From: Calditrichota bacterium
Lineage (GTDB): Bacteria > Calditrichota > Calditrichia > RBG-13-44-9 > J042
Assembly (NCBI GenBank): GCA_013150955.1
Contig: JAADJD010000004.1
Span: 1 to 64,000, forward strand
Length of the DNA: 64,000 nucleotides
Direction: 5' to 3'
Part shown: positions 50,960 through 63,872 of the stretch, in pieces
Numbering within the stretch: position 1 is the first letter of the stretch
Layout of the letters: every line of letters starts with the position of its first letter
The notes under the pieces: generated by a model
Database searches by the model: none
What the model was told of the DNA's origin: nothing
The model's input: only the letters and a program-made list of their open reading frames with translations
Program-made: the position numbers and the translations under genes

Positions 50960-51658
50960 ATGAAGAAACGAAGTAAAAGATACCGCGAAATTGCCAAGCT
51001 CATCGAAAAGCGCGAATACACGTTAGATGAAGCCATTGAGTTGATCAAAAAAACCGCTTCTGCAAAATTTGATGAAACCGTGGAAATTGCGGTGCGTCTG
51101 GGGGTGGATCCCCGTCATGCGGATCAGGTGGTCCGGGGAACGGTTTCCCTGCCTCACGGTCTGGGGAAGGAAGTTCGGGTGCTGGTGATTGCCAAAGGCG
51201 ATAAGGCAAAGGAAGCGGAAGAGGCCGGCGCCGATTATGTGGGTTATGAAGAATACATCGAAAAGATTCAGCAGGGCTGGCTGGATTTTGATGTGGTTAT
51301 CGCCACCCCGGATGCCATGAGAGACCTGGCAAAACTGGGGCGCATCCTGGGGCCCCGCGGTTTAATGCCCAGTCCCAAAAGCGGGACGGTCACCTTCGAT
51401 GTGGGACGGACGGTTAAGGAAGTGAAAGCCGGTAAGATCGACTTCCGGGTGGATCGAACCGGTATTGTCCATACGGGAGTGGGGAAAGCCTCCTTTGAAC
51501 CGGAAAAATTGAAAGAAAACATCAAGACCCTGATGCAGACGATCATTCGACTGAAACCGCCTTCGGCAAAGGGAACCTACTTAAAAAGCATTTATCTGTC
51601 CAACACCATGGGACCGGGCATTAAACTGGTCACCAATCCCCAGGAATATCAGGATTAA
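50960..51658 (+). CDS. rplA: 50S ribosomal protein L1
   Basis: The 232-residue protein starts at the ATG at 50960; a longer frame from 50828 overlaps rplK and is rejected. It has [43 protein letters not shown] and the C-terminal [15 protein letters not shown]1 forms the mobile L1 stalk and in many bacteria represses its own operon. Confidence 0.97.
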   Translation: MKKRSKRYREIAKLIEKREYTLDEAIELIKKTASAKFDETVEIAVRLGVDPRHADQVVRGTVSLPHGLGKEVRVLVIAKGDKAKEAEEAGADYVGYEEYIEKIQQGWLDFDVVIATPDAMRDLAKLGRILGPRGLMPSPKSGTVTFDVGRTVKEVKAGKIDFRVDRTGIVHTGVGKASFEPEKLKENIKTLMQTIIRLKPPSAKGTYLKSIYLSNTMGPGIKLVTNPQEYQD

Positions 51659-51682
51659 TTGAAAAGACCGAGGTAGCAAGAG

Positions 51683-52201
51683 ATGCCGACACCACAGAAG
51701 GAACAGATTGTTCAGGAAATGACCGACAAGTTTTCGCGGGCGCAGAGCATCATTCTGGCCGATTTTACCGGAATCGATGTGAACACGATTACCGAGTTAC
51801 GCAAGAAGTTCCGCGAAGCGAATGTGGAATATCGGGTGGTTAAAAATACGCTGGCCCGTCTGTCTGTAAAAAATGCAGGCATTGAGGGGCTGGAACCGTT
51901 TCTGGTGGGCGTCAATTCCTATGCCATCAGTTATGACGATCCCACCAAACCCATCAAAGTTATTGAAGAATTCAAAAAGGAACTGGAAGATAAGTTTCAA
52001 ATTAAAGCGGCGTATTTTGAGGGGAAGATCATTGGCCCGGAACAGGTACCGGCGTTGGCCAAGTTGCCCAGTCGGGACGAACTGTTGGCCCAATTTGTGG
52101 GGATGTTGAATTCTCCCATGAGCAAGCTGGTCGGTACCCTGCAGGGGGCCATGACCAAATTAATTGGTGTGTTGAAAGCGCTGGAAGAAAGCAAAAAATA
52201 A
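51683..52201 (+). CDS. rplJ: 50S ribosomal protein L10
   Basis: The 172-residue protein has the rRNA-binding part (ADFTGIDVNTITELRKKFREANVEYRVVKNTLARL) and a C-terminal helix that carries L7/L12 dimers. Only 24 bases separate it from rplA, so there is no room for a large L10 leader here. Confidence 0.97.
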   Translation: MPTPQKEQIVQEMTDKFSRAQSIILADFTGIDVNTITELRKKFREANVEYRVVKNTLARLSVKNAGIEGLEPFLVGVNSYAISYDDPTKPIKVIEEFKKELEDKFQIKAAYFEGKIIGPEQVPALAKLPSRDELLAQFVGMLNSPMSKLVGTLQGAMTKLIGVLKALEESKK

Positions 52202-52243
52202 TCAATTGTTAATCAAGTTACTATAATTGGAGGTATTGGCAAA

Positions 52244-52636
52244 ATGGCTGATATTACCCGTGAAGATGTGATCGCATATTTAGAGAAAGCCACCATGCTG
52301 GAGATTTCTGAACTGATTAAGGAGATTGAGGAGAAGTTTGGGGTAACGGCTGCTGCACCGGTCGCCATGCCGGTGGGTGGTGCGGTGCCAGGAGCTGGAG
52401 CCGGTGAGGCCGCGGCCGAGGAAAAGACCGAATTCGATGTGGTGCTGAAGGATGTGGGATCCCAGAAAATCCAGGTCATCAAGGTGGTTCGTGCCATCAC
52501 CAATCTGGGGCTGAAAGAGGCCAAGGAACTGGTGGAAAGTGCACCCAAGGCAGTGAAAGAAGGCGTGTCCAAGGCGGAAGCCGAAGACATCAAGAAGCAG
52601 CTGGAAGAAGTGGGTGCAACCGTCGAAATCAAATAA
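52244..52636 (+). CDS. rplL: 50S ribosomal protein L7/L12
   Basis: The 130-residue protein has the N-terminal dimer helix ([22 protein letters not shown]), an Ala/Gly/Pro hinge and the factor-binding domain ([39 protein letters not shown]). GGAGG precedes the start. Confidence 0.98.
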   Translation: MADITREDVIAYLEKATMLEISELIKEIEEKFGVTAAAPVAMPVGGAVPGAGAGEAAAEEKTEFDVVLKDVGSQKIQVIKVVRAITNLGLKEAKELVESAPKAVKEGVSKAEAEDIKKQLEEVGATVEIK

Positions 52637-52678
52637 ACGTTTTGGGAATCAAAAATTTAACAAGAGGTGGTCCCTTTG

Positions 52679-55600
52679 ATGGACAACAGCTTAATTAAGC
52701 GAAAATCGTTTTCCAAGATTCCCACGATTATTGAATATCCGAATTTGCTGGATATTCAATTAAAATCGTTTGCGGAATTTTTGCAGGAGGATAAAGCCCC
52801 GGGAGAGCGCGAAGACAAGGGGTTGCAGGCGGTATTTCTGAACATCTTTCCGATTGTGGATAGCCGGGAGAACTTTATCCTCGACTTTGTGGAGTATTAT
52901 ATCGATAAGCCCAAGTATTCGGTCCAGGAGTGTCGGGAGCGGGGGCTGACGTACGCGGTTCCCTTAAAGGCAAAATTGCGGCTTTCCATAAAGGATCCCA
53001 CAGGCGAGACGGACGAGTACACCGAGACGATCGAGCAGGACGTTTACCTGGGTAACATTCCCTACATGACCGAGCGGGGTACATTCGTGATCAACGGTGC
53101 GGAGCGGGTGATTGTGAACCAGTTGCACCGGGCACCAGGCGTTTTCTTCGATGAAAGCATTCATCCCAATGGCACCAAGATCTTTTCGGCGCGCATTATC
53201 CCCTTCCGCGGGAGCTGGGTGGAATTCATGACCGACGTGAATGATAACCTGCACGTCTACATCGATCGGAAAAAGAAATTCTACGTAACCACCTTCCTGC
53301 GGGCGCTGGGTTTCAAGACCGACAAGGAAATCCTGGAGCTGTTCGACCTGATTGATGAGGTGGAATTGCTGAAGACCGATACCCTGTCTCTGGTGGGGCG
53401 GAAGACCGTGGAAGACATTGTGGATGAAAAGACCGGCGAGGTGCTGGTTGAGGCGGGGACGGTGCTGGATGAGGATGTGATCGAAGCGCTGAAGAATAAG
53501 AAGATCAAGACCATCCGCCTGGTGCAAGTCAACGATCCCTCCATGCCCAACATCGTGCTGAATACCCTGGAGAAGGATCCGGCAAAGACGGAAGAAGCGG
53601 CCCTGCGAACGATTTACGAATTGTTGCGGTCGGGAGAACCCCCCGATCTGGACACGGCACGAGATCTATTGAAAAAGATGTTCTTTAACCCCAAGCGATA
53701 CGAGTTGGGCGCGGTGGGACGCTACCGACTGAACAAGAAGCTGGGTCTGAATATCGATTACGAAACCACGGTGTTGACCACCGAGGATTTTGTGGAAATC
53801 ATTCGATATCTGATTGAACTGCGGGAAGGCAAACGCACCACGGACGATATTGACCACCTGGGGAATCGCCGGGTACGAACGGTGGGCGAACAATTGGCTG
53901 CCCAGTTTAACCTGGGGTTGACCCGAATGGCCCGGACCATCAAGGAGCGGATGAATCTGGGCGATGCGGAAACCCTGACGCCTCAGGAGCTGGTTAACGC
54001 CCGTGCCATTACCTCGGTGATCAACACGTTCTTCGGGACTTCTCAGTTGTCCCAGTTCATGGATCAGACCAATCCGCTATCGGAATTGACCCATAAACGC
54101 CGAATGAGTGCGCTGGGACCCGGCGGGTTGACCCGTGAGCGTGCGGGATTTGAGGTGCGGGATATTCACTACACCCATTACGGACGCCTGTGTCCCATCG
54201 AAACGCCGGAAGGTCCCAACATCGGGTTGATTTCTTCACTCAGCGTTCTGGGGCGGGTGAATGATTTTGGTTTTATCGAGACCCCGTACCGCAAGGTGAA
54301 GAATGGTAAGGTTACCGATGAGATTGAATTCCTGTCCGCTGACGATGAAGAACGAGCGGTGATTGCCCAGTTCAACGCGCCGGTGGATCCGAAAACCGGC
54401 AAGTTTACCCGGAATCTGGTGAAAGTGCGGAAACGGGGCGATTTTCTGGTGGTTCCGCCCGAAGAAGTGCAGTACATCGATGTGGCATCCAATCAGATCC
54501 TGTCGGCATCGGCATCGTTAATTCCCTTTGTGGAGCACGACGACGCCAACCGGGCCCTGATGGGTTCCAACATGCAGCGACAGGCGGTACCTCTCATTCG
54601 GACCGAGGCTCCCATCGTGGGAACCGGAATGGAGGCGAAAATTGCACGCGATTCCGGTGCTCTGTTGATTTCCGACGTGGACGGTGTGGTGGAGAAGGTG
54701 GATGCGGAACGCATTGTCATTCGCGTCAATCCCGATACTATTGATGATCCCCGTCAGATTCTGACCGGAGAGGCGCAGCGGGTGGAATATAAACTGCTGA
54801 AATTCGTTCGGACCAATCAGAATACCTGCATCAATCAACGGCCGCTGGTGAACGAAGGCGATGAGGTAAAGAAAGGGCAGGTGCTGGCAGACGGACCGGC
54901 GACCGATCGTGGAGAACTGGCGCTGGGTAAAAATATTCTGGTCGCCTTTATGCCCTGGAACGGGTACAATTTTGAGGACGCCATTGTTATTTCCGAGCGG
55001 ATTGCCCGCGATGATGTCTACACCTCGATTCATATCGAGGAATTTGAAATACAGGTGCGCGATACCAAGCGGGGTGAAGAGGAGCTGACCCGGGAGATTC
55101 CCAACGTCAGCGAAGAGGCCACCAAGAATCTGGACGAAAACGGCATTATTCGTGTGGGGGCAGAGGTTAAGGCTGGCGAGATCCTGGTTGGAAAGGTCAC
55201 GCCCAAAGGCGAGACGGAACCCACACCGGAAGAGAAATTGTTGAAGGCCATTTTTGGAAGCAAAGCCGGCGATGTGAAGGATGCTTCTCTGAAGCTGCCG
55301 GCGGGAATGCAGGGCATTGTGATTGATACCAAGTTGTTCTCCCGGAAGAAGAAAGATCCCAAGACCAAGAAGGAAGACAAAAAGAAGATCGAGCAACTGG
55401 AGAAGGAAGCGGAAGAAAAGATTGCCGCCATTCAGAAACGGTTGCGGGATTACCTGTACGAGAAATTTAAGGATGTTCCCACCAAGGGCATCAAGACAAA
55501 ACTGGATAAATACCTGGTCAAACCGGGTGGAAAGATTACGGCCAAGACGTTTGAGAAGGTCGAGATCGATTTGATTGATTATCTGGAACCTTGGTTTGAT

Positions 55601-56452
55601 GATGAGGAAAAGAACGAGAAGGTGCGGAAGCTGTTTTCGGAATACAAGGCGCTGCTGCGGGAGATCGAGAACGACTTGCGGACGGAGAAACACAAGATTA
55701 TGATTGGTGACGAATTGCCACCGGGAATTGTGCAGCTGGCCAAGGTATACGTGGCGCAGAAGCGGAAGTTGAAGGTTGGGGATAAGATGGCCGGTCGCCA
55801 TGGGAATAAAGGTGTGGTGGCGAAGATTGTTCCCATTGAGGATATGCCTTTCCTGCCCGATGGAACGCCGGTGGACATTGTGTTGAATCCGCTGGGTGTG
55901 CCGTCGCGAATGAATCTGGGGCAGATTTTTGAGACGACGCTCGGGTGGGCTGGAAAGGTACTGAATCGATACTACGCCACACCGGTGTTCGATGGAGCGA
56001 CCTACGAGGAAGTTCTGGAAGAAATGCGCGAGGCAGGATTGCCACTGACCGGGAAGATGAAACTGTACGATGGTCAGACCGGTGAGCCGTTTGATCAGGA
56101 AGTGACCATTGGGTACATCTACATGATGAAGCTCTCGCACATGGTGGATGACAAGATTCACGCGCGTTCCATTGGTCCTTACTCGCTGATTACCCAGCAG
56201 CCACTGGGTGGTAAGGCACAGTTCGGTGGTCAGCGATTTGGCGAAATGGAGGTGTGGGCGCTGGAAGCCTACGGTGCTGCGCATACCCTGCAGGAAATTC
56301 TGACATACAAGAGCGACGACGTACAGGGCCGAACAAAGGTCTACGAGGCGATTGTGAAAGGAGATAATCTACCCGAACCAGGTCGACCAGAGTCATTCAA
56401 CGTTTTGGTAAAAGAATTGCAAGGTTTGGGGTTAGACGTAAAGGTGGAGTAA
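52679..56452 (+). CDS. rpoB: RNA polymerase subunit beta
   Basis: The protein of about 1257 residues is complete: [12 protein letters not shown] near the start, the rifampicin region ([42 protein letters not shown]) with wild-type-looking residues, the [11 protein letters not shown] fork loop, [24 protein letters not shown] and the C-terminal [26 protein letters not shown] charged helical stretch lies between [15 protein letters not shown] and [11 protein letters not shown]. The ATG at 52679, eight bases after AGGTGG, is preferred to an in-frame GTG at 52667 that overlaps the ribosome site. The rifampicin site predicts sensitivity. Confidence 0.98.
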   Translation: MDNSLIKRKSFSKIPTIIEYPNLLDIQLKSFAEFLQEDKAPGEREDKGLQAVFLNIFPIVDSRENFILDFVEYYIDKPKYSVQECRERGLTYAVPLKAKLRLSIKDPTGETDEYTETIEQDVYLGNIPYMTERGTFVINGAERVIVNQLHRAPGVFFDESIHPNGTKIFSARIIPFRGSWVEFMTDVNDNLHVYIDRKKKFYVTTFLRALGFKTDKEILELFDLIDEVELLKTDTLSLVGRKTVEDIVDEKTGEVLVEAGTVLDEDVIEALKNKKIKTIRLVQVNDPSMPNIVLNTLEKDPAKTEEAALRTIYELLRSGEPPDLDTARDLLKKMFFNPKRYELGAVGRYRLNKKLGLNIDYETTVLTTEDFVEIIRYLIELREGKRTTDDIDHLGNRRVRTVGEQLAAQFNLGLTRMARTIKERMNLGDAETLTPQELVNARAITSVINTFFGTSQLSQFMDQTNPLSELTHKRRMSALGPGGLTRERAGFEVRDIHYTHYGRLCPIETPEGPNIGLISSLSVLGRVNDFGFIETPYRKVKNGKVTDEIEFLSADDEERAVIAQFNAPVDPKTGKFTRNLVKVRKRGDFLVVPPEEVQYIDVASNQILSASASLIPFVEHDDANRALMGSNMQRQAVPLIRTEAPIVGTGMEAKIARDSGALLISDVDGVVEKVDAERIVIRVNPDTIDDPRQILTGEAQRVEYKLLKFVRTNQNTCINQRPLVNEGDEVKKGQVLADGPATDRGELALGKNILVAFMPWNGYNFEDAIVISERIARDDVYTSIHIEEFEIQVRDTKRGEEELTREIPNVSEEATKNLDENGIIRVGAEVKAGEILVGKVTPKGETEPTPEEKLLKAIFGSKAGDVKDASLKLPAGMQGIVIDTKLFSRKKKDPKTKKEDKKKIEQLEKEAEEKIAAIQKRLRDYLYEKFKDVPTKGIKTKLDKYLVKPGGKITAKTFEKVEIDLIDYLEPWFDDEEKNEKVRKLFSEYKALLREIENDLRTEKHKIMIGDELPPGIVQLAKVYVAQKRKLKVGDKMAGRHGNKGVVAKIVPIEDMPFLPDGTPVDIVLNPLGVPSRMNLGQIFETTLGWAGKVLNRYYATPVFDGATYEEVLEEMREAGLPLTGKMKLYDGQTGEPFDQEVTIGYIYMMKLSHMVDDKIHARSIGPYSLITQQPLGGKAQFGGQRFGEMEVWALEAYGAAHTLQEILTYKSDDVQGRTKVYEAIVKGDNLPEPGRPESFNVLVKELQGLGLDVKVE

Positions 56453-56533
56453 TCCACCTTGCCCCATTGTTGTGTATGTAGGTTATTTCCTTAAAAATAA
56501 AATTAAATAAAAACTTTTAAGGAGATGGTTGAC

Positions 56534-59500
56534 TTGGAAACTTATCTGCAAAAAGGTCAGATTTCAAAAATTTCCATTGGGTTGGCTTCCCCCAGTGCGA
56601 TTCTGGAAAAAAGCTATGGGGAAGTAACCAAACCGGAAACCATTAATTATCGATCCTTCAAGCCGGAAAAGGACGGACTGTTCTGCGAGAAGATCTTCGG
56701 TCCGGTGAAGGATTACGAATGTCATTGCGGAAAATACAAGCGAATTCGGTATAAAGGCATTATCTGCGATCGCTGTGGGGTGGAGGTGACCTCGAAGTCG
56801 GTACGTCGGGAGCGCATGGGGCACATCAGTCTGGCCGTGCCCATCGTGCATATCTGGTATTTTCGTTCCACACCTTCCAAGATTGGTTACTTGCTCAATA
56901 TTTCGCCCAAGGATCTGGAAAAGATTATTTATTACGAAGCATATGTGGTCATTCAGCCGGGCAATACCAGCTACAACGTGGGCGATTTGCTGACGGAAGA
57001 AGAATACCTGAACGCCATTGAAGGCTTGTCCCCGGAAGAGAAGAATTTGCCGGAGGATCATCCGGATAAATTTATTGCCAAGATGGGTGGGGAAGCCATC
57101 CGGGATATGTTGCGCCGCATCGATGTGGAAGAGCTGGCGGATGAGCTGCGCACGATTTTGAAGACGGAGCGGTCGCAACAAAAGAAGCTGGAAGCCCTGA
57201 AGCGGTTGAAGGTGGTAGAGGCGTTCCGCACCAAGGAGAACGGTGAGTATAAGAATAAACCCGAGTGGATGGTACTCGATGTCATTCCGGTGATTCCACC
57301 GGAATTGCGTCCCCTGGTACCTCTGGAAGGCGGGCGTTTTGCCACTTCTGACCTGAATGATCTGTATCGCCGGGTGATAATCCGCAACAATCGGTTAAAG
57401 AAGTTAATGGACATCAAGGCACCGGAAGTCATTTTGCGCAACGAGAAGCGCATGCTGCAGGAGGCAGTAGATGCATTGTTTGATAACACCAAGCGCACCA
57501 CGGCGGTTCGCAGTGATGGCAATCGCCCGCTCAAGTCGCTCTCGGATATGTTGCGTGGCAAACAGGGGCGCTTCCGCCTGAACCTGCTGGGGAAGCGAGT
57601 GGACTATTCCGGTCGTTCGGTCATTGTGGTGGGACCGAAACTGAAGCTCTACGAGTGCGGTCTGCCCAAAGAAATGGCGGTGGAGCTGTTCAAGCCCTTT
57701 ATTATTCGCAAACTGCAGGATCGCCGCATTGTGAAGACGGTGAAAAGCGCCAAACGCATTGTGGATCGACGCGATGCGGTGGTGTTCGAGATTCTGGAAG
57801 AGATCGTCAAAGATCATCCGGTATTGCTAAACCGGGCACCCACGCTTCACCGGTTGGGTATTCAGGCATTTCAACCGGTGTTGATTGAAGGAAAGGCCAT
57901 CGAAATCCATCCACTGGTCTGTACGGCATTTAATGCCGACTTTGACGGGGACCAGATGGCCGTTCATGTGCCATTGAGTTTTGAGGCCCAGATGGAAGCC
58001 CGCTTGCTGATGCTGGCATCTCACAACATCCTGTCCCCGGCAAACGGGCGACCCCTGGCGACCCCCAGTCAGGACATGGTGCTGGGCAGTTATTACCTGA
58101 CCAAAGAAAAGCGCGGTGTAAAGGGCGAAGGAAAGATCTTCTCCTCGCCAGAGGAAGTGGTCATTGCCTACAACGACAAGAAGGTAGACTTACACGCCAT
58201 TATTAAAGTACGCATCAACGGAGAGCTGATTGAAACCACGGTGGGGCGGGTGATCTTCAATCAGATCATTCCGGACGAAATGGGCTTCATCAACGAGTTG
58301 ATGACCAAGAAAGCACTGGAGCAGCTGGTTTCTAACGTGATGCTGAAGACCGGCAACCTGCGCACCGTGGAATTTCTGGACGATTTGAAAGAACTGGGAT
58401 TCCGTTACGCCACGCTGGCCGGTACCAGTATCGGTCTGGATGACGTGGTTATCCCCCAGAGCAAATACGACATCATCGAGAAGGCTTACGAGGAAGTGCA
58501 GCAGCTGGAAGAGCAGTATCGAATGGGGTTGATTACAGACGGCGAGCGCTACAACAAGGTCATCGATATCTGGACACGGGTGACGGAGCAGGTATCCACC
58601 GAATTGTTCAAGCTGCTGGAATCGCACAAGGATGGTTTCAACAGTCTGTACATGATGTCCCATTCGGGTGCACGAGGAAGCCGCGAACAGATTCGCCAGC
58701 TGGCCGGTATGCGAGGTCTGATGGCCAAACCGCAGAAAACGCTAACCGGTCAGACCGGTGAGATTATCGAAAACCCGATTACGGCCAACTTTTTCGAAGG
58801 GCTGTCTGTTCAGGAGTACTTCATTTCCACGCACGGTGCCCGTAAAGGTCTGGCCGACACCGCATTGAAGACGGCGGATGCCGGTTATCTGACCCGACGC
58901 CTGGTGGACGTGGCGCAGGATGTGATGATCACCGAATACGATTGCGGCACCATTCTGGGAATCGAAACCTATCCCATCAAGGAAGGGGAAAAGATCATCG
59001 AGCCGCTTTCCGATCGTGTGCTGGGCCGGGTGTCGGTGGATGACGTGTACGATCCGTTGACCGGTGAATTGATTGTAAAAGCCGGCCAGTTGATCGATGA
59101 GGAAATTGCCAAAAAGATTGACGAATCGGTGATCGATTCGATCAAGATTCGTTCCGTGTTGACCTGCGAATCCACCCGCGGTGTTTGTGCCATGTGCTAT
59201 GGCCGTAATCTGGCTACCGGACGATTGGTGGACATTGGCGAAGCCGTGGGTGTGATGGCCGCTCAGAGTATCGGTGAACCGGGTACTCAGTTGACCCTGC
59301 GTACGTTCCATATCGGTGGTACGGCAGGGCGTATTGCGGCCCAGTCCGAAGTGTTTGCCAAGGTGGCTGGAATTATCAAGTACGAAAATATCCGTTTTCT
59401 GGAAACGGAAATCGAAGAAGATGGTGAGTTGAAGCAGGTCAAGATCAGCCTGGTCCGCAACGGTATGATCCACATTACGGATGAAACCGGACGGACGCTG

Positions 59501-60772
59501 ACCCATTATACCGTTCCCTACGGTGCCAAGATTGTGGTGGAAGATGGCCAGAAAGTGGAACGCGGACACATCCTGTTCGAATGGGATCCGTACTCCTCTG
59601 TGATTCTGACGGAGAAAGGTGGACGGGTAAAATATGTGGATCTGGTGGAGAATGTAACCGTTCGCGAAGAGGTGGATGAACAGACCCTGCAACGGCAGCG
59701 TGTGGTGATCGAATCTCGAAACAAAAACTTGAGCCCGCACATTTCCATTCTGGATGAGGAAGGCAACGAGATTGCCAGCTACATTCTGCCCCAGAAGGCG
59801 CACATCCTGGTTAACGAAGGCGAAATGGTAAAACCGGGTCACGTGATTGCCAAGATTCCGCGAGAAATTGGCCGTACCCGGGACATCACCGGTGGTCTGC
59901 CGCGGGTGGCGGAATTGTTTGAAGCCCGCAAGCCGAAAGAACAGGCCATCGTTAGCGAAATTGATGGTATTGTGCGCTTTGGCCCCATCAAACGGGGTAT
60001 CCGGGAAATTACCGTGGAAGGAAAACTGGAGAAAAAGAAATACCTCATCCCCTACAGTAAACACGTGCTGGTCCACAACGGGGATTATGTGAAAGCGGGT
60101 GAGATGTTGACCGACGGATCCATTTCGCCGCAGGACATTTTGCAGATCCTGGGACCGAACAAGGTGCAGGAATATCTACTGAACGAGATTCAGGAAGTGT
60201 ACCGGCTGCAGGGAGTGCGGATTAACGATAAACACATCGAGATTATTGTGCGGCAGATGATGCAACGGGTGAAAGTGGTGGATCCGGGCGATACGCGGTT
60301 CCTGGAAGGCGACACGGTGAACAAATTCACCTTTAACGAAGAGAACGAGAAGATCCGCAATAAAGTCATCATCACCGATCCGGGCGATTCCCGCTTTAAG
60401 AAGCGGCAGCTGGTGGAGCGGGTGAAGTTTGAATACACCAATCGCCAGTTGACCAAGGCCGGCAAGAAGCCCGCGGAGGCACGTCCGGCAGAACCGGCGA
60501 CTGCGGAGCCCATTTTGCTGGGGATTACAGCCGCGGCATTGTCGACGGACAGCTTCATCTCTGCGGCATCGTTCCAGGAAACCACCCGCGTGCTCACCGA
60601 TGCGGCCGTTGCCGGGAAGGTAGATTACCTGTACGGACTGAAAGAGAATGTCATCGTTGGAAATCTGATTCCTGCCGGCACTGGCCTGAAGAAATACAAG
60701 CAGCTTCAGGTGGAATATAAAGAAGAGGCCGGTAAGGAAGAGGAGGTTCCCGAAGAAGTCCCGGCTAAATAA
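56534..60772 (+). CDS. rpoC: RNA polymerase subunit beta'
   Basis: The protein of about 1412 residues has the N-terminal zinc ribbon [23 protein letters not shown], the active-site [15 protein letters not shown] with three magnesium-binding Asp, the trigger-loop region, the second zinc site ([21 protein letters not shown]), [19 protein letters not shown], and an acidic/Pro-rich tail. The start is a judgement: ATG at 56525 touches the AAGGAG site with no spacing, whereas TTG at 56534 has the normal nine bases, so TTG is preferred. The stop codon sits in the loop of a terminator hairpin. Confidence 0.97.
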   Translation: METYLQKGQISKISIGLASPSAILEKSYGEVTKPETINYRSFKPEKDGLFCEKIFGPVKDYECHCGKYKRIRYKGIICDRCGVEVTSKSVRRERMGHISLAVPIVHIWYFRSTPSKIGYLLNISPKDLEKIIYYEAYVVIQPGNTSYNVGDLLTEEEYLNAIEGLSPEEKNLPEDHPDKFIAKMGGEAIRDMLRRIDVEELADELRTILKTERSQQKKLEALKRLKVVEAFRTKENGEYKNKPEWMVLDVIPVIPPELRPLVPLEGGRFATSDLNDLYRRVIIRNNRLKKLMDIKAPEVILRNEKRMLQEAVDALFDNTKRTTAVRSDGNRPLKSLSDMLRGKQGRFRLNLLGKRVDYSGRSVIVVGPKLKLYECGLPKEMAVELFKPFIIRKLQDRRIVKTVKSAKRIVDRRDAVVFEILEEIVKDHPVLLNRAPTLHRLGIQAFQPVLIEGKAIEIHPLVCTAFNADFDGDQMAVHVPLSFEAQMEARLLMLASHNILSPANGRPLATPSQDMVLGSYYLTKEKRGVKGEGKIFSSPEEVVIAYNDKKVDLHAIIKVRINGELIETTVGRVIFNQIIPDEMGFINELMTKKALEQLVSNVMLKTGNLRTVEFLDDLKELGFRYATLAGTSIGLDDVVIPQSKYDIIEKAYEEVQQLEEQYRMGLITDGERYNKVIDIWTRVTEQVSTELFKLLESHKDGFNSLYMMSHSGARGSREQIRQLAGMRGLMAKPQKTLTGQTGEIIENPITANFFEGLSVQEYFISTHGARKGLADTALKTADAGYLTRRLVDVAQDVMITEYDCGTILGIETYPIKEGEKIIEPLSDRVLGRVSVDDVYDPLTGELIVKAGQLIDEEIAKKIDESVIDSIKIRSVLTCESTRGVCAMCYGRNLATGRLVDIGEAVGVMAAQSIGEPGTQLTLRTFHIGGTAGRIAAQSEVFAKVAGIIKYENIRFLETEIEEDGELKQVKISLVRNGMIHITDETGRTLTHYTVPYGAKIVVEDGQKVERGHILFEWDPYSSVILTEKGGRVKYVDLVENVTVREEVDEQTLQRQRVVIESRNKNLSPHISILDEEGNEIASYILPQKAHILVNEGEMVKPGHVIAKIPREIGRTRDITGGLPRVAELFEARKPKEQAIVSEIDGIVRFGPIKRGIREITVEGKLEKKKYLIPYSKHVLVHNGDYVKAGEMLTDGSISPQDILQILGPNKVQEYLLNEIQEVYRLQGVRINDKHIEIIVRQMMQRVKVVDPGDTRFLEGDTVNKFTFNEENEKIRNKVIITDPGDSRFKKRQLVERVKFEYTNRQLTKAGKKPAEARPAEPATAEPILLGITAAALSTDSFISAASFQETTRVLTDAAVAGKVDYLYGLKENVIVGNLIPAGTGLKKYKQLQVEYKEEAGKEEEVPEEVPAK

Positions 60773-60785
60773 GCCGGGTTTTCTT
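60760..60785 (+). terminator. Intrinsic terminator overlapping the rpoC stop
   Basis: CCCGGCT (60760-60766) pairs with AGCCGGG (60772-60778) over a 5-base loop that contains the TAA stop, followed by TTTTCTT. It should end the rpoBC transcript, wholly or in part, before rpsL. Confidence 0.75.
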
Positions 60786-60809
60786 ATGGCCATAAAAATT
60801 TATTTATAA

Positions 60810-60838
60810 TTGACTAAACTTTGTTCAATTTGTAAATT
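60810..60838 (+). promoter_or_regulatory. Promoter candidate of the rpsL-rpsG-fusA operon
   Basis: TTGACT (60810-60815) is 17 bases from TAAATT (60833-60838), with TG directly before the -10 box. The -10 hexamer is the same as in the candidate before the tRNA/tuf cluster. It lies just after the rpoC terminator and 36 bases before the rpsL start. Confidence 0.5.
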
Positions 60839-60874
60839 TTAAGGCTGTGACTTTTTAGGTGAAGGAGGAGAAAG

Positions 60875-61249
60875 TTGCCAACGATCAACCAGATTATTCG
60901 GTTCGGGCGCAAAAAAATTGAGAAGAAAAATAAGGCACCGGCGCTGGGGGGATGTCCCCAGAAACGCGGTGTGTGTACCCGTGTGTACACCACCACGCCC
61001 AAAAAGCCAAATTCCGCGTTACGGAAAGTGGCGCGTGTTCGCTTAACCAATGGCATTGAAGTGACCGCTTATATTCCGGGTGAAGGCCACAACCTGCAGG
61101 AGCACTCCATTGTGCTCATTCGCGGGGGCCGTGTTAAGGACTTGCCCGGTGTGCGTTATCACATTATCCGCGGTACGCTGGATGCGGCAGGTGTGGAGGA
61201 TCGGAAAAAGAGCCGTTCCAAGTACGGAACCAAGAAGCCAAAACAATAA
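60875..61249 (+). CDS. rpsL: 30S ribosomal protein S12
   Basis: The 124-residue protein starts at TTG, with AAGGAGGAG at proper spacing. [16 protein letters not shown] and [28 protein letters not shown] carry the decoding-centre loops; residues linked to streptomycin resistance appear wild type. Confidence 0.98.
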   Translation: MPTINQIIRFGRKKIEKKNKAPALGGCPQKRGVCTRVYTTTPKKPNSALRKVARVRLTNGIEVTAYIPGEGHNLQEHSIVLIRGGRVKDLPGVRYHIIRGTLDAAGVEDRKKSRSKYGTKKPKQ

Positions 61250-61263
61250 AATCTTGGGGTTGA

Positions 61264-61734
<471 letters not shown>

Positions 61735-61770
61735 AGGAGTTAACGGTTTAATGAAGGATGAAGTAAGCAG

Positions 61771-63855
61771 ATGTCCAAGCGATTTCCATTAGAAAAATTA
61801 CGAAATATCGGAATAATGGCCCATATCGATGCGGGCAAGACGACCACCACGGAGCGGATTTTGTTCTACACCGGTCGGGTGCATCGAATGGGCGAGGTCC
61901 ATGAGGGTTCTGCCACCATGGACTGGATGGAGCAGGAAAAGGAGCGCGGTATCACCATTACATCCGCAGCGACGACCTGTTTCTGGCGTGATCATCGAAT
62001 TAACATTATCGATACACCCGGACATGTGGATTTTACCGCCGAAGTGGAGCGTTCCCTGCGGGTGCTGGACGGGGCGGTGGCCCTGTTTTGTGCGGTCGGC
62101 GGCGTGGAGCCACAATCCGAAACGGTATGGCGACAGGCAGATAAATATGGGGTTCCCCGGATTGCCTTCGTCAACAAGATGGATCGGGTGGGAGCGGATT
62201 TCTACAATGTGGTGGAAATGATGAAGGTGCGACTGGGAGCCCATCCGGTTCCGGTACAAATTCCGCTGGGCGAAGGCGAGTTGTTTACCGGGTTGGTGGA
62301 TCTGGTGAAAATGAAGGCCGTGATTTACGATGAAAGCAGTCTGGGAACCCGCTGGTATGAAGAAGAGATTCCCCGGGACTTGATGGATCGGGTGGAAGAG
62401 TACCGGACGATTCTGGTTGAGGCGGCGGCCGAATTCGACGATCGCCTGATGGAAAAATATCTGGACGGGGAAGAGATTGAAGAGCAGGAACTGAAGGCCG
62501 CCATCCGAAAGGGCACCCTGAAGAGTCATCTGGTGCCGGTGCTGTTGGGGTCAGCGTTTAAGAACAAGGGAATTCAGCGGTTACTGGATGCGGTGATCGA
62601 CTATTTACCCTCTCCACTGGACATAGCTGCCGTTCAGGGGGTTGATCCCCGAACCGACAAAGTGGTGGAGCGGCCGGTTTCGGATGATGCGCCCTTTACG
62701 GCACTGGCCTTCAAGATTATGACCGATCCCTATGTGGGGAAGTTGACCTTTTTCCGCGTCTACAGCGGGTCGGCGAAAGCCGGTTCTTACGTGTACAACA
62801 CGGCGTCGGGGAAGAAGGAACGTTTTGGCCGGTTGCTGCAAATGCATGCCAATCATCGGGAAGATATTGACGAGGTGTTTACGGGCGATATTGCGGCGGC
62901 GGTGGGGTTGAAGTACACCAAGACCGGGGATACCCTGTGTGATCCCAACAAGCCGATTATTCTGGAATCCATGAAATTCCCCGAGCCAGTGATTTCGGTG
63001 GCCATTGAGCCCAAATCCAAGGCCGATGCCGACAAGCTGAGCGAGGCGCTGGGGAAGTTGAGTGATGAGGATCCGACCTTCCGGGTTTCCACCGATGAAG
63101 AAACGGGACAGACCCTGATCAGCGGAATGGGAGAGTTGCATCTGGAAATCATTGTGGATCGGTTGTTGCGGGAGTTTAAGGTGGGAGCGCGTGTGGGGCG
63201 GCCTCAGGTGGCGTACAAGGAGACGATTACGCGAGCCGAAAAGGCGGAAGGCAAGTTTGTGCGGCAGACCGGTGGTCGTGGGCAATACGGTCACGTGTGG
63301 ATTGAAATGGAGCCCAACGAGAAGGGTAAGGGTTTTGAGTTTGTGAACAAAATTGTCGGCGGAGTTATTCCCAAAGAATTCATTCCGGCCGTAAAGTTGG
63401 GCATTGAGGATGCGTTGAAAAACGGCGTGCTGGCGGGTTATCCAGTTGTGGATGTGAAAGTGACCCTGTTCGATGGCTCCTATCACGAAGTGGATTCCAG
63501 TGAAATGGCGTTTCGGGTTGCCGGGTCCATGGCTGCCAAAGAAGCCATGCGAAAGGCCAATCCCATTCTGCTGGAACCCATCATGGAAGTTGAGGTGGTG
63601 GTACCGGAAGAATATATGGGGGATGTAATCGGGGATTTGAATTCGCGACGTGGGAAGGTGACCGGCATTTTACCCCGAAAAGATGCGCAGGTGGTGGAGG
63701 CGCTGGTGCCACTGGCGGAAATGTTCGGTTATGCCACGCGCTTGCGCTCGTTAACACAGGGACGCGCGGTCTACACCATGCAGTTTCATCATTACGATGC
63801 GGTACCTCAGGAAATTGCGGATAAAATCATTGAGAACATTCAAACGAAAAAATAA
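61771..63855 (+). CDS. fusA: Elongation factor G
   Basis: The 694-residue GTPase translocates tRNA-mRNA on the ribosome. It has G1 [15 protein letters not shown], switch [32 protein letters not shown] and domains II-V ending in [18 protein letters not shown]. It is followed 17 bases later by rpsJ without an intervening tuf. Confidence 0.98.
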   Translation: MSKRFPLEKLRNIGIMAHIDAGKTTTTERILFYTGRVHRMGEVHEGSATMDWMEQEKERGITITSAATTCFWRDHRINIIDTPGHVDFTAEVERSLRVLDGAVALFCAVGGVEPQSETVWRQADKYGVPRIAFVNKMDRVGADFYNVVEMMKVRLGAHPVPVQIPLGEGELFTGLVDLVKMKAVIYDESSLGTRWYEEEIPRDLMDRVEEYRTILVEAAAEFDDRLMEKYLDGEEIEEQELKAAIRKGTLKSHLVPVLLGSAFKNKGIQRLLDAVIDYLPSPLDIAAVQGVDPRTDKVVERPVSDDAPFTALAFKIMTDPYVGKLTFFRVYSGSAKAGSYVYNTASGKKERFGRLLQMHANHREDIDEVFTGDIAAAVGLKYTKTGDTLCDPNKPIILESMKFPEPVISVAIEPKSKADADKLSEALGKLSDEDPTFRVSTDEETGQTLISGMGELHLEIIVDRLLREFKVGARVGRPQVAYKETITRAEKAEGKFVRQTGGRGQYGHVWIEMEPNEKGKGFEFVNKIVGGVIPKEFIPAVKLGIEDALKNGVLAGYPVVDVKVTLFDGSYHEVDSSEMAFRVAGSMAAKEAMRKANPILLEPIMEVEVVVPEEYMGDVIGDLNSRRGKVTGILPRKDAQVVEALVPLAEMFGYATRLRSLTQGRAVYTMQFHHYDAVPQEIADKIIENIQTKK

Positions 63856-63872
63856 ATGGGAGAGGTGGAACG

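Noticed and set aside
54518-56284. 588-codon open frame antisense to rpoB, and a similar one at 58742-60076 antisense to rpoC
   Set aside because: Both mirror highly conserved coding sequence; the translations show no family features and there is no promoter or ribosome site.
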